A DNA stretch of 64,000 nucleotides from Chlorogloeopsis sp. ULAP01 (GTDB lineage Bacteria; Cyanobacteriota; Cyanobacteriia; Cyanobacteriales; Nostocaceae): contig NZ_JAUDRH010000020.1 of the NCBI RefSeq assembly GCF_030381805.1, positions 76,767 through 140,766 of the forward strand, in the 5' to 3' direction. The position numbers and the translations under genes were made by a program. Each line of letters begins with the position of its first letter. The stretch's first letter is position 1. Below, one piece after another: positions 35,248 through 44,277 of the stretch. Below the pieces are notes generated by a model that did not search any database, was not told the DNA's origin, and was given only the letters and a program-made list of their open reading frames with translations.

Positions 35248-37326
35248 TTATCCCCTAGTCTGACTTTGCTGTACCTGCTGCAACAGGTTTTCTAAACTCT
35301 CAGGTGCTGGCAAACATTTCAAACCTTGGCAAACTAGCCCAACACTACCTTGTGGTAATTTTGATTCTGCGGTGAATACAGCAGTTGGCAAATACTGAGA
35401 ACTTAATGAGTTAATCTGCTCGGTTGTAGTGCGAATCAAAGTCGAATTGCTATACCAATCCAAGGCGGTAAATAAACTTGGGCAAGCTTGGGGAGCATGA
35501 TTCATGGCAGAGTGAAATGCCCTCAAGCCCTGCTCGGCTAAATCTAAATAATGGAGATTGTCGGTAAGCAAAGCAAGACGCACAAGATTTGCGATCGCTA
35601 CTCCATTTGCAGAAGGTGTGGCATTATCTGCATAACTGCGCTCTCGCACGATTAAATCTTGAGTTGCATCGCTGGATGTGTTGTAGTATCCACCTAATTC
35701 GACACTCCAAAGATATTCGTCAAATTCTTCTTGGAGAGCGATCGCGCTTTCTAACCAATTTTTTTGATCGGGGCAACAAGTATGTAAATCCAATAGGGCT
35801 TTGATAAAGAAGGCGTAATCTTCAGATTGAGCTAGTACGGTTGCTTGTCCTTCATAATTAAGACGATGGAACCGCCCATTTACAAACTGATTATTTAAGA
35901 TAAAGTTCGCTGCCTGAGTTGCTAGTTCCAAATAAGAAGGTTGTCGGAATACTGCATACGCTCTTGCCAAGCCGGAAATCATCAAACTATTCCAGGCAAC
36001 AATCATTTTAGTATCTGTTACCGATGGAATTCGACCAGGCCAATTGCTTGTTTTTGCCTCTTGGTTATTGCGAGCGGGTGGAAAAGTTTGTAGCGATTCA
36101 GGGGTTGCACCATACCGAGCTACAAACAATTTCGTTAACGCTGTTTCTAACGTTTCGCTCAGTTCTCCTGGATGACGCCTTTGCAGTACGTTCTTACCTT
36201 CAAAGTTGCCGTTAGCGGTAACTGTAAACGATTGTTGTAATTCTGTTAGTTCTTCGTGAGTAAGTAATTGCTCTAGTTCACTGTAACTCCAGACATAAAA
36301 TGCTCCCTCCTCTGGTTCAGTTTCTTCACCAGTGATAAAGCTATCGGCATCTTGAGCAGCCCAGAAGTAACCTGATATATCCGTCATTTCTCGTTTCAGC
36401 CATTGCACAGTATGTGCGATCGCTCTCTCAAAGGCAGGTTCCTGTACTCCCGCACTCCAAAGATTAGCCAAGTACTCTACAATTTGACCATTGTCGTAGA
36501 GCATTTTTTCAAAGTGAGGCACAGTCCAAGTGGGATCAACTGTGTAGCGGTGAAACCCTCCACTCACATGATCGTAAATTCCGCCCAATGCCAGATCAAG
36601 TCCTCGCTGGGTGCAAATTTGCTTGCCGTCGTATTTAGATTCGCGTTCCCAGGTAGAACCAGGGAACGAGAATCGTGTTCCCCGCAGAGCTAATTCTGCA
36701 TAAGGAATCATCGGAAAACTATTACCGTATTGATTGGGAGTAATGATCCCCGTGCTGGTTTCCCAGCCTTTTCGTAGTAATTCACGGTCTTGAGCTTGTG
36801 TTGTACCCTGAAATTGCAACACCGCAGAGGTAAGAAGCGACTCTAAAATTACTGCTTTGCGATCGCGCAAATCTTCTTTTTCTGTATCGTAGTAACGGCG
36901 AATCGCTTGCAGAACTTGCAAAAACCCTGGACGACCGTAGCGTGGTTCCAATGGAAAGTATGTACCAGCGTAAAACGGCACTAAATCTTCTGGAGAAAGA
37001 AAAACATTTAAAGGCCAACCTCCTTGCCCGCTCATCATCTGCAAAGACTGCATATAAATGCTATCGAGGTCTGGTCTTTCTTCTCTATCTACTTTAATAG
37101 GGATAAAATTGGCGTTCATGTACTCGGCAACAGCCGGGTCGGAAAACGCTTCTCCTTCCATAACAGTACACCAGTGGCAGCTAGAGTAGCCAATGGAGAG
37201 AAAAATAGGTTTATTTTGCGCTTTTGCAGTGGCGAGTGCTTCATCACACCAAGGCCACCAATCGATAGGATTTTCGGCGTGTTTGCGGAGGTAGAGGCTT
37301 TTAGCTTCAGCAAGGCGATTAGTCAT
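35248..37326 (-). CDS. DUF255 thioredoxin-fold protein (YyaL/SSP411 family)
   Basis: The 692-aa protein has the family start ESLYLRKHAENPIDWWPW-like segment, SIGYSSCHWCTVMEGEAF with a CxxC redox motif near residue 48, and KVDREERPDLD. The rest is an (alpha/alpha)6-barrel-like region with GGIYDHVSGGFHRYTVDPTW and VPHFEKMLYDNGQ. Function is unresolved; the thioredoxin fold and glycosidase-like barrel are established. Near residues 217-229 the sequence FSFPGSTWERES is encoded by a palindromic repeat inserted in frame (36642-36676), which would add a loop before the conserved KYDGKQ segment. Confidence 0.92.
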   Translation of the reverse strand: MTNRLAEAKSLYLRKHAENPIDWWPWCDEALATAKAQNKPIFLSIGYSSCHWCTVMEGEAFSDPAVAEYMNANFIPIKVDREERPDLDSIYMQSLQMMSGQGGWPLNVFLSPEDLVPFYAGTYFPLEPRYGRPGFLQVLQAIRRYYDTEKEDLRDRKAVILESLLTSAVLQFQGTTQAQDRELLRKGWETSTGIITPNQYGNSFPMIPYAELALRGTRFSFPGSTWERESKYDGKQICTQRGLDLALGGIYDHVSGGFHRYTVDPTWTVPHFEKMLYDNGQIVEYLANLWSAGVQEPAFERAIAHTVQWLKREMTDISGYFWAAQDADSFITGEETEPEEGAFYVWSYSELEQLLTHEELTELQQSFTVTANGNFEGKNVLQRRHPGELSETLETALTKLFVARYGATPESLQTFPPARNNQEAKTSNWPGRIPSVTDTKMIVAWNSLMISGLARAYAVFRQPSYLELATQAANFILNNQFVNGRFHRLNYEGQATVLAQSEDYAFFIKALLDLHTCCPDQKNWLESAIALQEEFDEYLWSVELGGYYNTSSDATQDLIVRERSYADNATPSANGVAIANLVRLALLTDNLHYLDLAEQGLRAFHSAMNHAPQACPSLFTALDWYSNSTLIRTTTEQINSLSSQYLPTAVFTAESKLPQGSVGLVCQGLKCLPAPESLENLLQQVQQSQTRG
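36642..36676. repeat. Palindromic repeat inserted in frame within DUF255 gene
   Basis: CGTTCCCAGGT and ACCAGGGAACG form 11-nt arms with one mismatch around AGA. The element resembles the GTTCCCAGGC...GCCTGGGAAC intergenic repeats at 39572-39595 but lies inside coding sequence and preserves the frame. Confidence 0.7.
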
Positions 37327-37778
37327 GATTAGACATCAGGTATTACCTTCTGAATGTCAGTCTAACGTGTTCTTTAAAGCCTGAGTGTGAATAACGTCGT
37401 ACTTGATGAAGTGATATCTGACTTGAAAGAGGGTGTGGGGGTATAAGGATTTGGGGTGTAGGAGAAAAAACCTTTTTCATATTTGGTGATGAAGCTTGTT
37501 TCATCGGGACTGTCCTGAAAAAGGGTTAAAAGAAAGCTAGTGGAGCACACCCGTAACCCATCTGTATGTATCTGTATCTATACTGGTGTATCGGTGGTCG
37601 ATTTTTCATGCCTGATTGTGGGCAGTCTCCCATGAGAGTCTTGCATCATATCTTGCGGGAAGGGCTTTGCCCTACTATTGAGAGAGCCGAGGCTCTAGTT
37701 CTCATTAACAGGTTGAATCTGGTAATGAGGGTTTGGGGGCTGTCGCCTCCAAGCTGTTGGAACTGGTGCAAGATGTGA
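37327..37778. repeat. Intergenic region with hairpin repeat cluster
   Basis: The first half holds no recognisable gene. From about 37655 to 37760 there are several short palindromes: AGGGCTTTGCCCT, AGAGCCGAGGCTCT and GGGGGCTGTCGCCTCC. They look like the same kind of dispersed palindromic repeat seen elsewhere in the window. A transposon end was considered and not supported. Confidence 0.45.
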
Positions 37779-37922
37779 ATGAAACAAAGCACAAGAAAAG
37801 AATTCATAGCGGTTGGTGTGCCGCCCGTGGATCTGCTCTTAAATATAGATGTAATTTTGGCAAAAATACTTAACGATGATGAAGTGGTGTTATCATTACA
37901 CAAACAAAAACTGCCTGCTTAA
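37779..37922 (+). CDS. Possible small protein, 47 aa
   Basis: An ATG frame of 47 codons opens right after a stop and ends at TAA directly in the 5' arm of a strong hairpin. The product (start MKQSTRKEFIAVG, end LSLHKQKLPA) has a basic N-terminus and an amphipathic middle (DLLLNIDVILAKILNDDEVV). No family is recognised, and the ribosome binding site is weak. The tight fit between stop codon and terminator is the main argument for it; it may be a gene remnant. Confidence 0.3.
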   Translation: MKQSTRKEFIAVGVPPVDLLLNIDVILAKILNDDEVVLSLHKQKLPA

Positions 37923-37953
37923 ACTATCTAGCAGTTTCAGCAGGCAGGTTTGT
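37911..37953. terminator. Terminator-like hairpin, possibly bidirectional
   Basis: CTGCCTGCT and AGCAGGCAG pair over a 19-nt loop. The plus strand continues GTTTGTTTTAT and the minus strand TTTTTGTTTG, so it could end transcription from both converging small ORFs. Confidence 0.6.
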
Positions 37954-38046
37954 TTTATATTATTGTGATTATTTACAAGTTGTTTACTATGTGCAGTCAT
38001 ATTAAAGATTTGGACACCTATGTCTGAATTCATCTGTGAAATTTTC

Positions 38047-38199
38047 TTAATCTAGAAAACTCAGCAGTGAAGCTATTGGTGTTGACAGTGTACCTGGGGA
38101 TTTTGCTGCCCTAGTATTAATTGTGTTATTTGAAGTCAATCCTACAATCAGATGAAGTAAGAAGGTGATGATCGCGGCTTGCAAAAATTTTTCTAGCAT
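38047..38199 (-). CDS. Small single-pass membrane protein, 50 aa
   Basis: An ATG at 38199 is preceded by GAGAGGAAAC with 5-7 nt spacing, one of the better ribosome binding sites in the window. The 50-aa product starts MLEKFLQAAIITFLLHLIVG, an obvious membrane helix, followed by a polar Asn/Thr segment and a short hydrophobic tail. It lies between clpP (divergent) and a terminator-like hairpin. No family is recognised. Small membrane proteins of this size are common but under-annotated in cyanobacteria. Confidence 0.55.
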   Translation of the reverse strand: MLEKFLQAAIITFLLHLIVGLTSNNTINTRAAKSPGTLSTPIASLLSFLD

Positions 38200-38474
38200 G
38201 GCAGTTTCCTCTCTTTAGGTAGATGTTTTTGAATTGCAAAATCATACTTCTTGAATACATCTTGTACTATTGATTAACCCGATGGGATGATGACATCGAG
38301 TCTATTGCCAGCAAAATGACGTAGTTACTTTTGACCCAAAAACGACACAATTGTTCCAAGGATGAGCGAAATATATAGATTCACCAACAGAAGAAAGGGG
38401 TTTAGGTTTGCGAAGGAAAACAATCAGCCGTTGTAATCGGTAAAATGTATGTACATTAATTACAAGCAGGCTGC

Positions 38475-39080
38475 ATGATTCCTATCGTTATTGAACAATC
38501 GGGTCGTGGCGAACGTGCCTTTGATATCTACTCACGACTGATGCGTGAGCGCATCATCTTTTTGGGACAACCGATTGATGACAACGTAGCTAACTTGGTT
38601 GTTGCCCAACTGCTATTTTTAGATGCCGAAGACGCGGAGAAAGACATTTATATGTATATCAATTCTCCTGGTGGTTCGGTGACGGCAGGGATGGGCATTT
38701 TTGATACAATGAAGCACATCCGACCGGATGTATGCACCATTTGTACCGGGCTGGCTGCCAGTATGGGTGCTTTTCTCCTCAGTGCAGGTGCCAAAGGTAA
38801 GCGGATGAGTCTTCCCCATTCTCGGATGATGATTCACCAACCTCTGGGCGGTGCCAGGGGACAAGCAACTGATATTGAAATTCAAGCTCGTGAAATTCTT
38901 TATCACAAGCAACGGCTAAATGATTATTTAGCCGAACACACTGGTCAGCCCTTGGAAAAAATTGCTGAAGACACTGAACGAGACTTCTTTATGTCGCCAG
39001 AGGAAGCCAGAGAATATGGCTTAATTGACCAAGTGATTGATCGTCACGCTGCTGGTAGCCGTCCGATGGCAGTTGTTTAG
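38475..39080 (+). CDS. clpP: ATP-dependent Clp protease proteolytic subunit
   Basis: The 201-aa protein is standard ClpP length. It has YINSPGGSVTAGMGIFDTM (oxyanion loop), CTGLAASMGAFLLSAG with the catalytic Ser, RMMIHQPLGGARGQA with the catalytic His, and ERDFFMSPEEAREYGLID with the Asp. ClpP forms a tetradecameric chamber with Clp ATPases. Cyanobacteria have several clpP paralogues; no partner clpX or clpR is adjacent here. The start MIPIVIEQSGRGERAFDIYS is typical. Confidence 0.96.
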   Translation: MIPIVIEQSGRGERAFDIYSRLMRERIIFLGQPIDDNVANLVVAQLLFLDAEDAEKDIYMYINSPGGSVTAGMGIFDTMKHIRPDVCTICTGLAASMGAFLLSAGAKGKRMSLPHSRMMIHQPLGGARGQATDIEIQAREILYHKQRLNDYLAEHTGQPLEKIAEDTERDFFMSPEEAREYGLIDQVIDRHAAGSRPMAVV

Positions 39081-39632
39081 CTAATATCTCAGTAGTCAAT
39101 AGCCAATAATTCCAACTGACTGTTGATTATTGAGTAATAACTTTTCAAAATGCCCCTGAATTTGATTTTACTGTCAGCTGGAATTTCTACTTATTTAGGT
39201 TTCCAGCTGTTACTTTTGGGTGAATCAGTAGTAAACTAACTGTGCTTGTTTATGTAAATATCATTGCCCTTATTAAACTATGAAGTATAAGGGTTTTGAT
39301 ATTAGTTTTACTGAATTATATATCATACCTATCCAAAGATTTTATAGCGTTGATTACCGTTTCCGTGGGGATCGCTGTCTGTCGCTTCGAGCAAATATTT
39401 CCTTGTTTGTTAATTATTGTTAGTTATATGCAACCATATGCAACCAATCTCCAACCCCTCATGTGGGTAGCTACCATGTATACACAAGTCTATTTTTTTC
39501 ATTACCATGCAGAGCATGGTAATGAAAATTGGCAGGTTTTGCCTGAAAAGGAGGCCAAGCCTCAATCATGGTTTCCCAGGCTCCAGCCTGGGAAAGAGAA
39601 AAAATGGGATTTGGGGTGATTTAGATATCCAA
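39081..39632. other. Intergenic region between clpP and the 310-aa protein gene
   Basis: No supported gene is present in this 552-nt stretch. It includes an imperfect inverted repeat near 39100-39127 (CAATAAT and ATTATTG with CAAC/GTTG) that may act as the clpP terminator, and a hairpin array at 39500-39595. Confidence 0.4.
39500..39595. repeat. Array of four palindromic hairpins
   Basis: CATTACCATGC/GCATGGTAATG (39500-39524), CAGG/CCTG (near 39533-39545), GAGGC/GCCTC (39551-39563) and TTTCCCAGGCT/AGCCTGGGAAA (39572-39595) follow each other. The last is the same family as the element inside the DUF255 gene. Confidence 0.75.
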
Positions 39633-40565
39633 TCAAAAGCCTGCTAAGGGATCTAAAGGTGTAGGTTGAGATTCTAAATATTTGAGAAAATGGCGTAATT
39701 CTTCTGGATCAAGTAAATGACGTGATACCTTGCCGTAGGTTTTTTTCAGATAGTCCTTTCCCTGTTCGATTGTCCAACCCAAACGCTGCATTTCCACACC
39801 AATTTTGGCAATATCATCTGATTGATCCACAGGTTCACTCTTCTTCTTTTTCTTTGTAGTCGCTGGTTGAGTGTCTGCATTCTCTTTTGGATTGCTGTAA
39901 CTACGTTGTGGAAATGGAGTGATATTACTAGAAGCCATTTCTGGAAACTGCTGCTGTTCTGGTTCTTTGTTAGGTGCGATGATACTAGCAGGGATGGCAG
40001 ATTGTTGCTGTGCAACATCTGCTTCGACTTCGCTGACGGTAGAAAAATTTTCGATTTTTCTACCTCCGCCGTAACCACCAGAGGCGATCGCTCCTGTTTG
40101 TGTTGGAATTTCTAACTGCGGTTCTTCTTTACTAGTTACAGTCAAGCTTTGCTCAAAATCCTGGTTGTTATGTGCCTCAAGTTCCTCAAAAGAAACAGGA
40201 TGTTCTATAACAGGTGCAACGGGTTCTGTTTGCGAGACATAGTTGGGTGTAGGGGCATGGGCCGATTTGCGATCAAACTCATTTATTGTAGGTACAGTCA
40301 GTTTCGGCTCTACCTGCGCGATCGCTTCTGAAGGAATGGTTAGTGATGGTTGTGGCTTACTTGTTACTGCTAAAACCATCAACGCCCTATTTCTTGCTTG
40401 GTCTTCTGCTAATTCTACTGTCTCTGCTGCCGCCATACCAGTGGCACGAGTAACACCGTCAATTTGCACGCTGGCACGAACGATATATTTTCCGTGATAA
40501 ATTTGCAATAATTCGGAAACTAAACTACCCGTAGGATACAAGCTCTGGAACTCAGCCAACATCAT
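39633..40565 (-). CDS. Rad52-like N-terminus / helical C-terminus, cyanobacterial protein
   Basis: The 310-aa protein has an N-terminal 70-residue region (MLAEFQSLYPTGSLVSELLQ, then YIVRASVQIDGVTRATGMA) that recalls the Rad52/DdrA or dsRBD-like beta-beta-beta-alpha pattern with a short basic helix. A 150-residue Pro/Gln/Ser-rich linker follows. The last 50 residues (GWTIEQGKDYLKKTYGKVSR, then LDPEELRHFLKYLES) form a helical motif found at the end of other cyanobacterial nucleic-acid-related proteins. Binding to DNA or RNA is inferred only. Confidence 0.6.
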   Translation of the reverse strand: MMLAEFQSLYPTGSLVSELLQIYHGKYIVRASVQIDGVTRATGMAAAETVELAEDQARNRALMVLAVTSKPQPSLTIPSEAIAQVEPKLTVPTINEFDRKSAHAPTPNYVSQTEPVAPVIEHPVSFEELEAHNNQDFEQSLTVTSKEEPQLEIPTQTGAIASGGYGGGRKIENFSTVSEVEADVAQQQSAIPASIIAPNKEPEQQQFPEMASSNITPFPQRSYSNPKENADTQPATTKKKKKSEPVDQSDDIAKIGVEMQRLGWTIEQGKDYLKKTYGKVSRHLLDPEELRHFLKYLESQPTPLDPLAGF

Positions 40566-41273
40566 ACTGCCACCAATCTATCGTGTGCTAAACGAGGGGT
40601 TATGTTATGTCAAGTTCGGAATCAATACTAAAGTAGTTGTGATGAACTGCATACACCAATAGGGTACTAGGTACTGGGCAATGGTGACTGGGTATGGGGG
40701 AACGGATATCAGTTGTCAGTGATCAATTTTTCTTTACTGTTCAGCTTTGAACTAACTATTAATTTTTGCCATAAAAGACTAATGTTACCAAGTAAATGCT
40801 TTCGCATCTGTACTTAATTTAATTAAAAACTTCAAATTAGTTAACAAAACTTGATATGGCTTATTAGTATATGGATTAGCAATTTTGCTATCAAACCTAA
40901 TTTTACTTGATCTTGCAAGATGAGTTACTTACCATATGGTCGTCAAGTTTTTCTAACTACTACTTTTGTTGATTTTTTGACTTTCTATAAACAATAGTCT
41001 AGAAATCTACTTTCATACATTCTGCTACATGATGACGTTTGTTACTTCCGTATCCGGATTGTAGCATCGTGATTTGCAAGTAATTTTTTTGCTACTTCTC
41101 AGATATTCTACGTAGTATTACTAGTAATGCTATACTATTTACCTAATAAAACATTCAGAAATCTTTTCTGGAAGTACTTACTAAATCTACAATAATGAAG
41201 TAATGGTTCGTCCTCACAGCTGATTAAGCTGCTGACCTGATTGTTACCGATTCTACATATGTAGCATTTAGGT
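40566..41273. other. Intergenic region, no recognised gene
   Basis: About 700 nt of AT-rich sequence separate the divergent 310-aa protein gene and the structured segment before the RNase gene. There is a perfect 12-bp palindrome ATTACTAGTAAT at 41117-41128 just before TGCTATACT, which resembles an extended -10 box. I see no ORF with a ribosome binding site. Confidence 0.35.
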
Positions 41274-41655
41274 TTGTCGGCAGTTTCTCCTAGTTAAAAA
41301 TCAGAGTCTTATGGCGTAAAGTACCTTGTAACTAGGCAATCGAACACCTGCGCTTTACCCTGTATGATGTGTTTGGGCAGTTCCACCGAGAGCAATCCAA
41401 ACATAGTCTCTTAAAAACCCGTTACGTACTTAATCTAGTAGGGTAAAATCGGCATCAGGCACGCTTTTTCCGATTAGCATAAACAAGGGACTTGAACGAA
41501 GTAATACTCTGAGATGAACGTGTAGCGCCCTACTTGTTGGGAAGTTCGTTTACCACTAGTGTCTGTGGTTCGTGAGGCTACTCAACCAAGAACCAGATTC
41601 AAAAACAGACATTTTGCAAGGGCGGAGAATCCTTTGAAGTTCAAATTGCCGACAG
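41274..41655 (+). ncRNA. Candidate structured RNA or long 5' leader of the RNase gene
   Basis: The segment has no ORF but many complementary stretches. A 13-bp closing stem pairs 41274-41286 with 41643-41655 (core GTCGGCA/TGCCGAC, two G-U pairs). Inside are CCTAGTTA/TAACTAGG (41289-96/41329-36), TTTACCC/GGGTAAA (41354-60/41441-47) enclosing a 9-bp helix (41368-76/41397-405), AATCGG/CCGATT (41447-52/41470-75), AACAAG/CTTGTT (41482-87/41533-38), AACGAA/TTCGTT (41495-500/41545-50, crossing the previous helix) and TGTCTGT-GGTTC/GAACC...ACAGACA (41560-71/41590-611). It matches no RNA I know; RNase P and tmRNA signature sequences are absent. The RNase start is 75 nt further on. Strand is inferred from that gene. 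Confidence 0.45.
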
Positions 41656-41729
41656 TCGGCGCTCTGACTTCTCTCTGCACGCAAGTGTCCTCAAAAAAAT
41701 GATGTTTTGACCAAAGGTCGGTTCACTGC

Positions 41730-44078
41730 ATGGAATTTTCAATCGCTACACTCCTTGCCAATTTTACAGATGATAAATTGGTAGCTCGTAAACTGTTGGA
41801 AAAGAAACTTGGTTGTGAAGATGAAGCTAGTTTAGAAAAACTTCACATTGCCTTGGAGGTGCTAGAAAAAATAGGAATATTAGTAAAAGAACGTGGCAAG
41901 TATCGTCGTGTGACAGAAGAAGGCTTGATTGAAGCTAAACTTCGCTGTTCCAGTAAAGGCTTTTGCTTTGCAATTCAAGATGTAGAAGGGGCTGAAGATA
42001 TATATATCCGGGAAAGCCATTTAAGTAATGCTTGGAATGGCGATCGCGTTTTAGTCAGAGTTCTCAAAGAAGGCAGCCGTCGCCGTTCTCCAGAGGGAGA
42101 AGTAAAGCTAATTTTAGAGCGATCAAATCATACTTTACTGGCGCGAATCAAGCAGGTGGAAATCGGTTTTCGTGCCGTACCTTTAGACGATCGCTTGCTG
42201 TTTGAACTCAAACTGCAAAATCATCATCCCAAGTTAGAAGAAGCTGTTGATCATCTAGCTCATGTAGAGGTTTTGCGTTATCCCTTAGCACAGTATCCTC
42301 CCCTTGGTCGGGTGGTTCAAATCCTTGGGAGCGATGCAGAAGCGGCGGCTGATATTGATTTAGTTACCTGCAAGCATGACCTTTCCCGTACTTTCTCGGA
42401 GAACGTGCAAGAAGCAGCCACAAAACTACCGAAAAGGATTCTCAAAGCAGATCTGAAAAACCGATTGGATTTGAGACAAAAATTTACAGTTGCAATTAAT
42501 GGTAATAATGTTGACACAAAAACTGTAGAAAATGCCTTTTCTTTAGAAAAAACTGCTGCTGGGAATTGGCAATTGAGCTTTCATATCGCCGATGTTTCTC
42601 ACTATGTTCAACCCGACGAAGCGCTGGATCGCGAAGCACTCAGACGCGGTAGAACTGTATATCTGGGAGAACTGGTACTGCCAATGTTACCAGAAACCGT
42701 GGCAGACCGTTGTTCTTTAGTACCGGGTAGCGATCGCTTAACTATTTCCTGCTTAATTACTTTTGACTCGCAAACAGGACAAATGCTGGATTGGGAAATT
42801 CAGCCCAGTGTCATTAAAGTTGACACCTTACTCAATCCCCAAGAAGTAGAAGCAATTTTGGGTAAGAAATCCACCAGAAAGTCAACTGAAGTGGCACAAA
42901 TGGTGCAACAGTTAGAAACTTTGCGGGTTTATCTCAAACAGCAACGCACAGAGCGAGGTAGTTTGCAGTTAAATCTGCCACCAAACAAAAACCCCTTCTA
43001 CGACGAAGGTATTCTTGGATGTGTGGTAGAAAACGATTCACCTGTGCGATCGCTTTTGAGTGAATTTGTGCTGCTGGTGAATCAAATCGTGGCAAATCAC
43101 CTTAATGCTTTGGGAATTCCTGCTATTTGGCGAGTGCAAGGCGCACCCGATCCAGAAGATGTACAGGAAATGCTGAAATTGGCTATCAATTTAGGCGTAG
43201 ATCTGTCAATCGATCCAGAAATAGATATTCAACCGCTAGATTATCAACAATTAACTAGGGTATTTGCAGAGTCGTCATCCGAGCAAGTATTAACCTACCT
43301 GTTACAGGATACCCTCAAGCAGGCAGTATACAGCACTAACAAAGCACCTCACTTTGGTTTAGCACTGCCAGAATATACCCACTTTACAGCTCCTTTGCGA
43401 CGTTATCCGGATTTACTAATGCAGAGAGTATTTTATGCATTACTCGAACACGGACGCGATCGCCGCAATACCCGTGTCAAAGAGCGTGTTAACCTGCGTT
43501 CTTCCACCAGTCACGGTGAAATTAATTGGAATGTTCTGCCGCCAGAATTGCAAAGTGAACTGCAAAGCGAACTAACAAGGGTGATTACCCAAATTAATGA
43601 TCGCGAAAAAGAAGTCCTAGAAGCTGAAGCCGATTTGGAGGGTTTGCAAAGAGCCTCTCTCATGAAACAGCGCATCGGTGAAGTGTTCAATGGTGTAATT
43701 ACTGGTGTTCAATCCTACGGCTTCTTTGTAGAAATTGAAGTACCGCCCAAAGAAACTAAAGGAATTCAAAACGCTCCTTTACGAGTAGAAGGATTGGTAC
43801 ATGTCAGTTCCCTCAAAGATGATTGGTATGAGTACCGAGCCAGACAACAAGCACTGTTTGGACGCAAAAATCGTGCTTCCTATCGATTGGGCGATCGCGT
43901 TGCCGTGCAGGTTAAAAGTGTCGATTACTACCGCCAGCAAATTGATTTAGTAACAGTTGGTAGTGATGGTATTCCTTCTCGTCACGATATCGGCGCAATT
44001 AATGGTGAAGAACCAGGTATCTACTTACCCCACGATATGGAACCAGACGACTTAGAATCATATTCAGATGATGAATAA
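41730..44078 (+). CDS. rnr: RNase II/R family 3'-5' exoribonuclease
   Basis: The 782-aa protein has an N-terminal winged-helix/cold-shock region, the RNB catalytic domain starting around residue 250 with FHIADVSHYVQPDEALDREA and RGRTVYLGELVLPMLPE (catalytic Asp cluster), ESSSEQVLTYLLQDTLKQAVY, and the conserved HFTAPLRRYPDLLMQR. A C-terminal S1 domain (GEVFNGVITGVQSYGFFVEI, VEGLVHVSSL) binds RNA. It degrades RNA processively from the 3' end. Length and S1 tail fit RNase R better than short RNase II. A long structured leader precedes it; there is no close Shine-Dalgarno. Confidence 0.93.
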   Translation: MEFSIATLLANFTDDKLVARKLLEKKLGCEDEASLEKLHIALEVLEKIGILVKERGKYRRVTEEGLIEAKLRCSSKGFCFAIQDVEGAEDIYIRESHLSNAWNGDRVLVRVLKEGSRRRSPEGEVKLILERSNHTLLARIKQVEIGFRAVPLDDRLLFELKLQNHHPKLEEAVDHLAHVEVLRYPLAQYPPLGRVVQILGSDAEAAADIDLVTCKHDLSRTFSENVQEAATKLPKRILKADLKNRLDLRQKFTVAINGNNVDTKTVENAFSLEKTAAGNWQLSFHIADVSHYVQPDEALDREALRRGRTVYLGELVLPMLPETVADRCSLVPGSDRLTISCLITFDSQTGQMLDWEIQPSVIKVDTLLNPQEVEAILGKKSTRKSTEVAQMVQQLETLRVYLKQQRTERGSLQLNLPPNKNPFYDEGILGCVVENDSPVRSLLSEFVLLVNQIVANHLNALGIPAIWRVQGAPDPEDVQEMLKLAINLGVDLSIDPEIDIQPLDYQQLTRVFAESSSEQVLTYLLQDTLKQAVYSTNKAPHFGLALPEYTHFTAPLRRYPDLLMQRVFYALLEHGRDRRNTRVKERVNLRSSTSHGEINWNVLPPELQSELQSELTRVITQINDREKEVLEAEADLEGLQRASLMKQRIGEVFNGVITGVQSYGFFVEIEVPPKETKGIQNAPLRVEGLVHVSSLKDDWYEYRARQQALFGRKNRASYRLGDRVAVQVKSVDYYRQQIDLVTVGSDGIPSRHDIGAINGEEPGIYLPHDMEPDDLESYSDDE

Positions 44079-44154
44079 AGAAACTAAGAATTGGTTAATG
44101 GTTAGTAAGTAGTGGTTAGTAACCTAACATCTTGCAACAGTCTCAACAGCCACC

Positions 44155-44198
44155 AGGCAAAGCCTCAAAACCCTCGTTACCAGGTTCAACCTGGTAAC
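44155..44198. repeat. Palindromic repeat pair
   Basis: AGGCAAAGCCT is followed by GTTACCAGGT TCA ACCTGGTAAC (44176-44198). Both belong to the hairpin families present at 39500-39595. They may also serve as a terminator for the RNase gene. Confidence 0.65.
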
Positions 44199-44277
44199 CA
44201 AAAAACTCACCCTCACAGTAGTTAGTAGCTAACCATTAACTACTAACTACTTAATTTCCCATTTCACATTTAACAGC

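Noticed and set aside
37530..37780. Right end of an IS605/IS607 element with guide-RNA region
   Set aside because: The hairpins suggested a TnpB-type end, but no TnpB motif (zinc finger, catalytic acids) can be read in any frame. Palindromic repeats are the simpler explanation.
39296..39619. 107-aa plus-strand ORF downstream of clpP
   Set aside because: Its C-terminal third is a translated hairpin array, and the N-terminal part has no ribosome binding site or family pattern.
41274..41655. RNase P RNA or tmRNA as identity of the structured segment
   Set aside because: The GAGGAAAGTCC-type core of RNase P and the tag ORF and tRNA-like ends of tmRNA are absent on both strands.
42311..42330. 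tRNA T-arm-like GGTTCAAATCC
   Set aside because: It lies inside the RNase coding sequence, and no cloverleaf can be built around it. No tRNA was found anywhere in the window.
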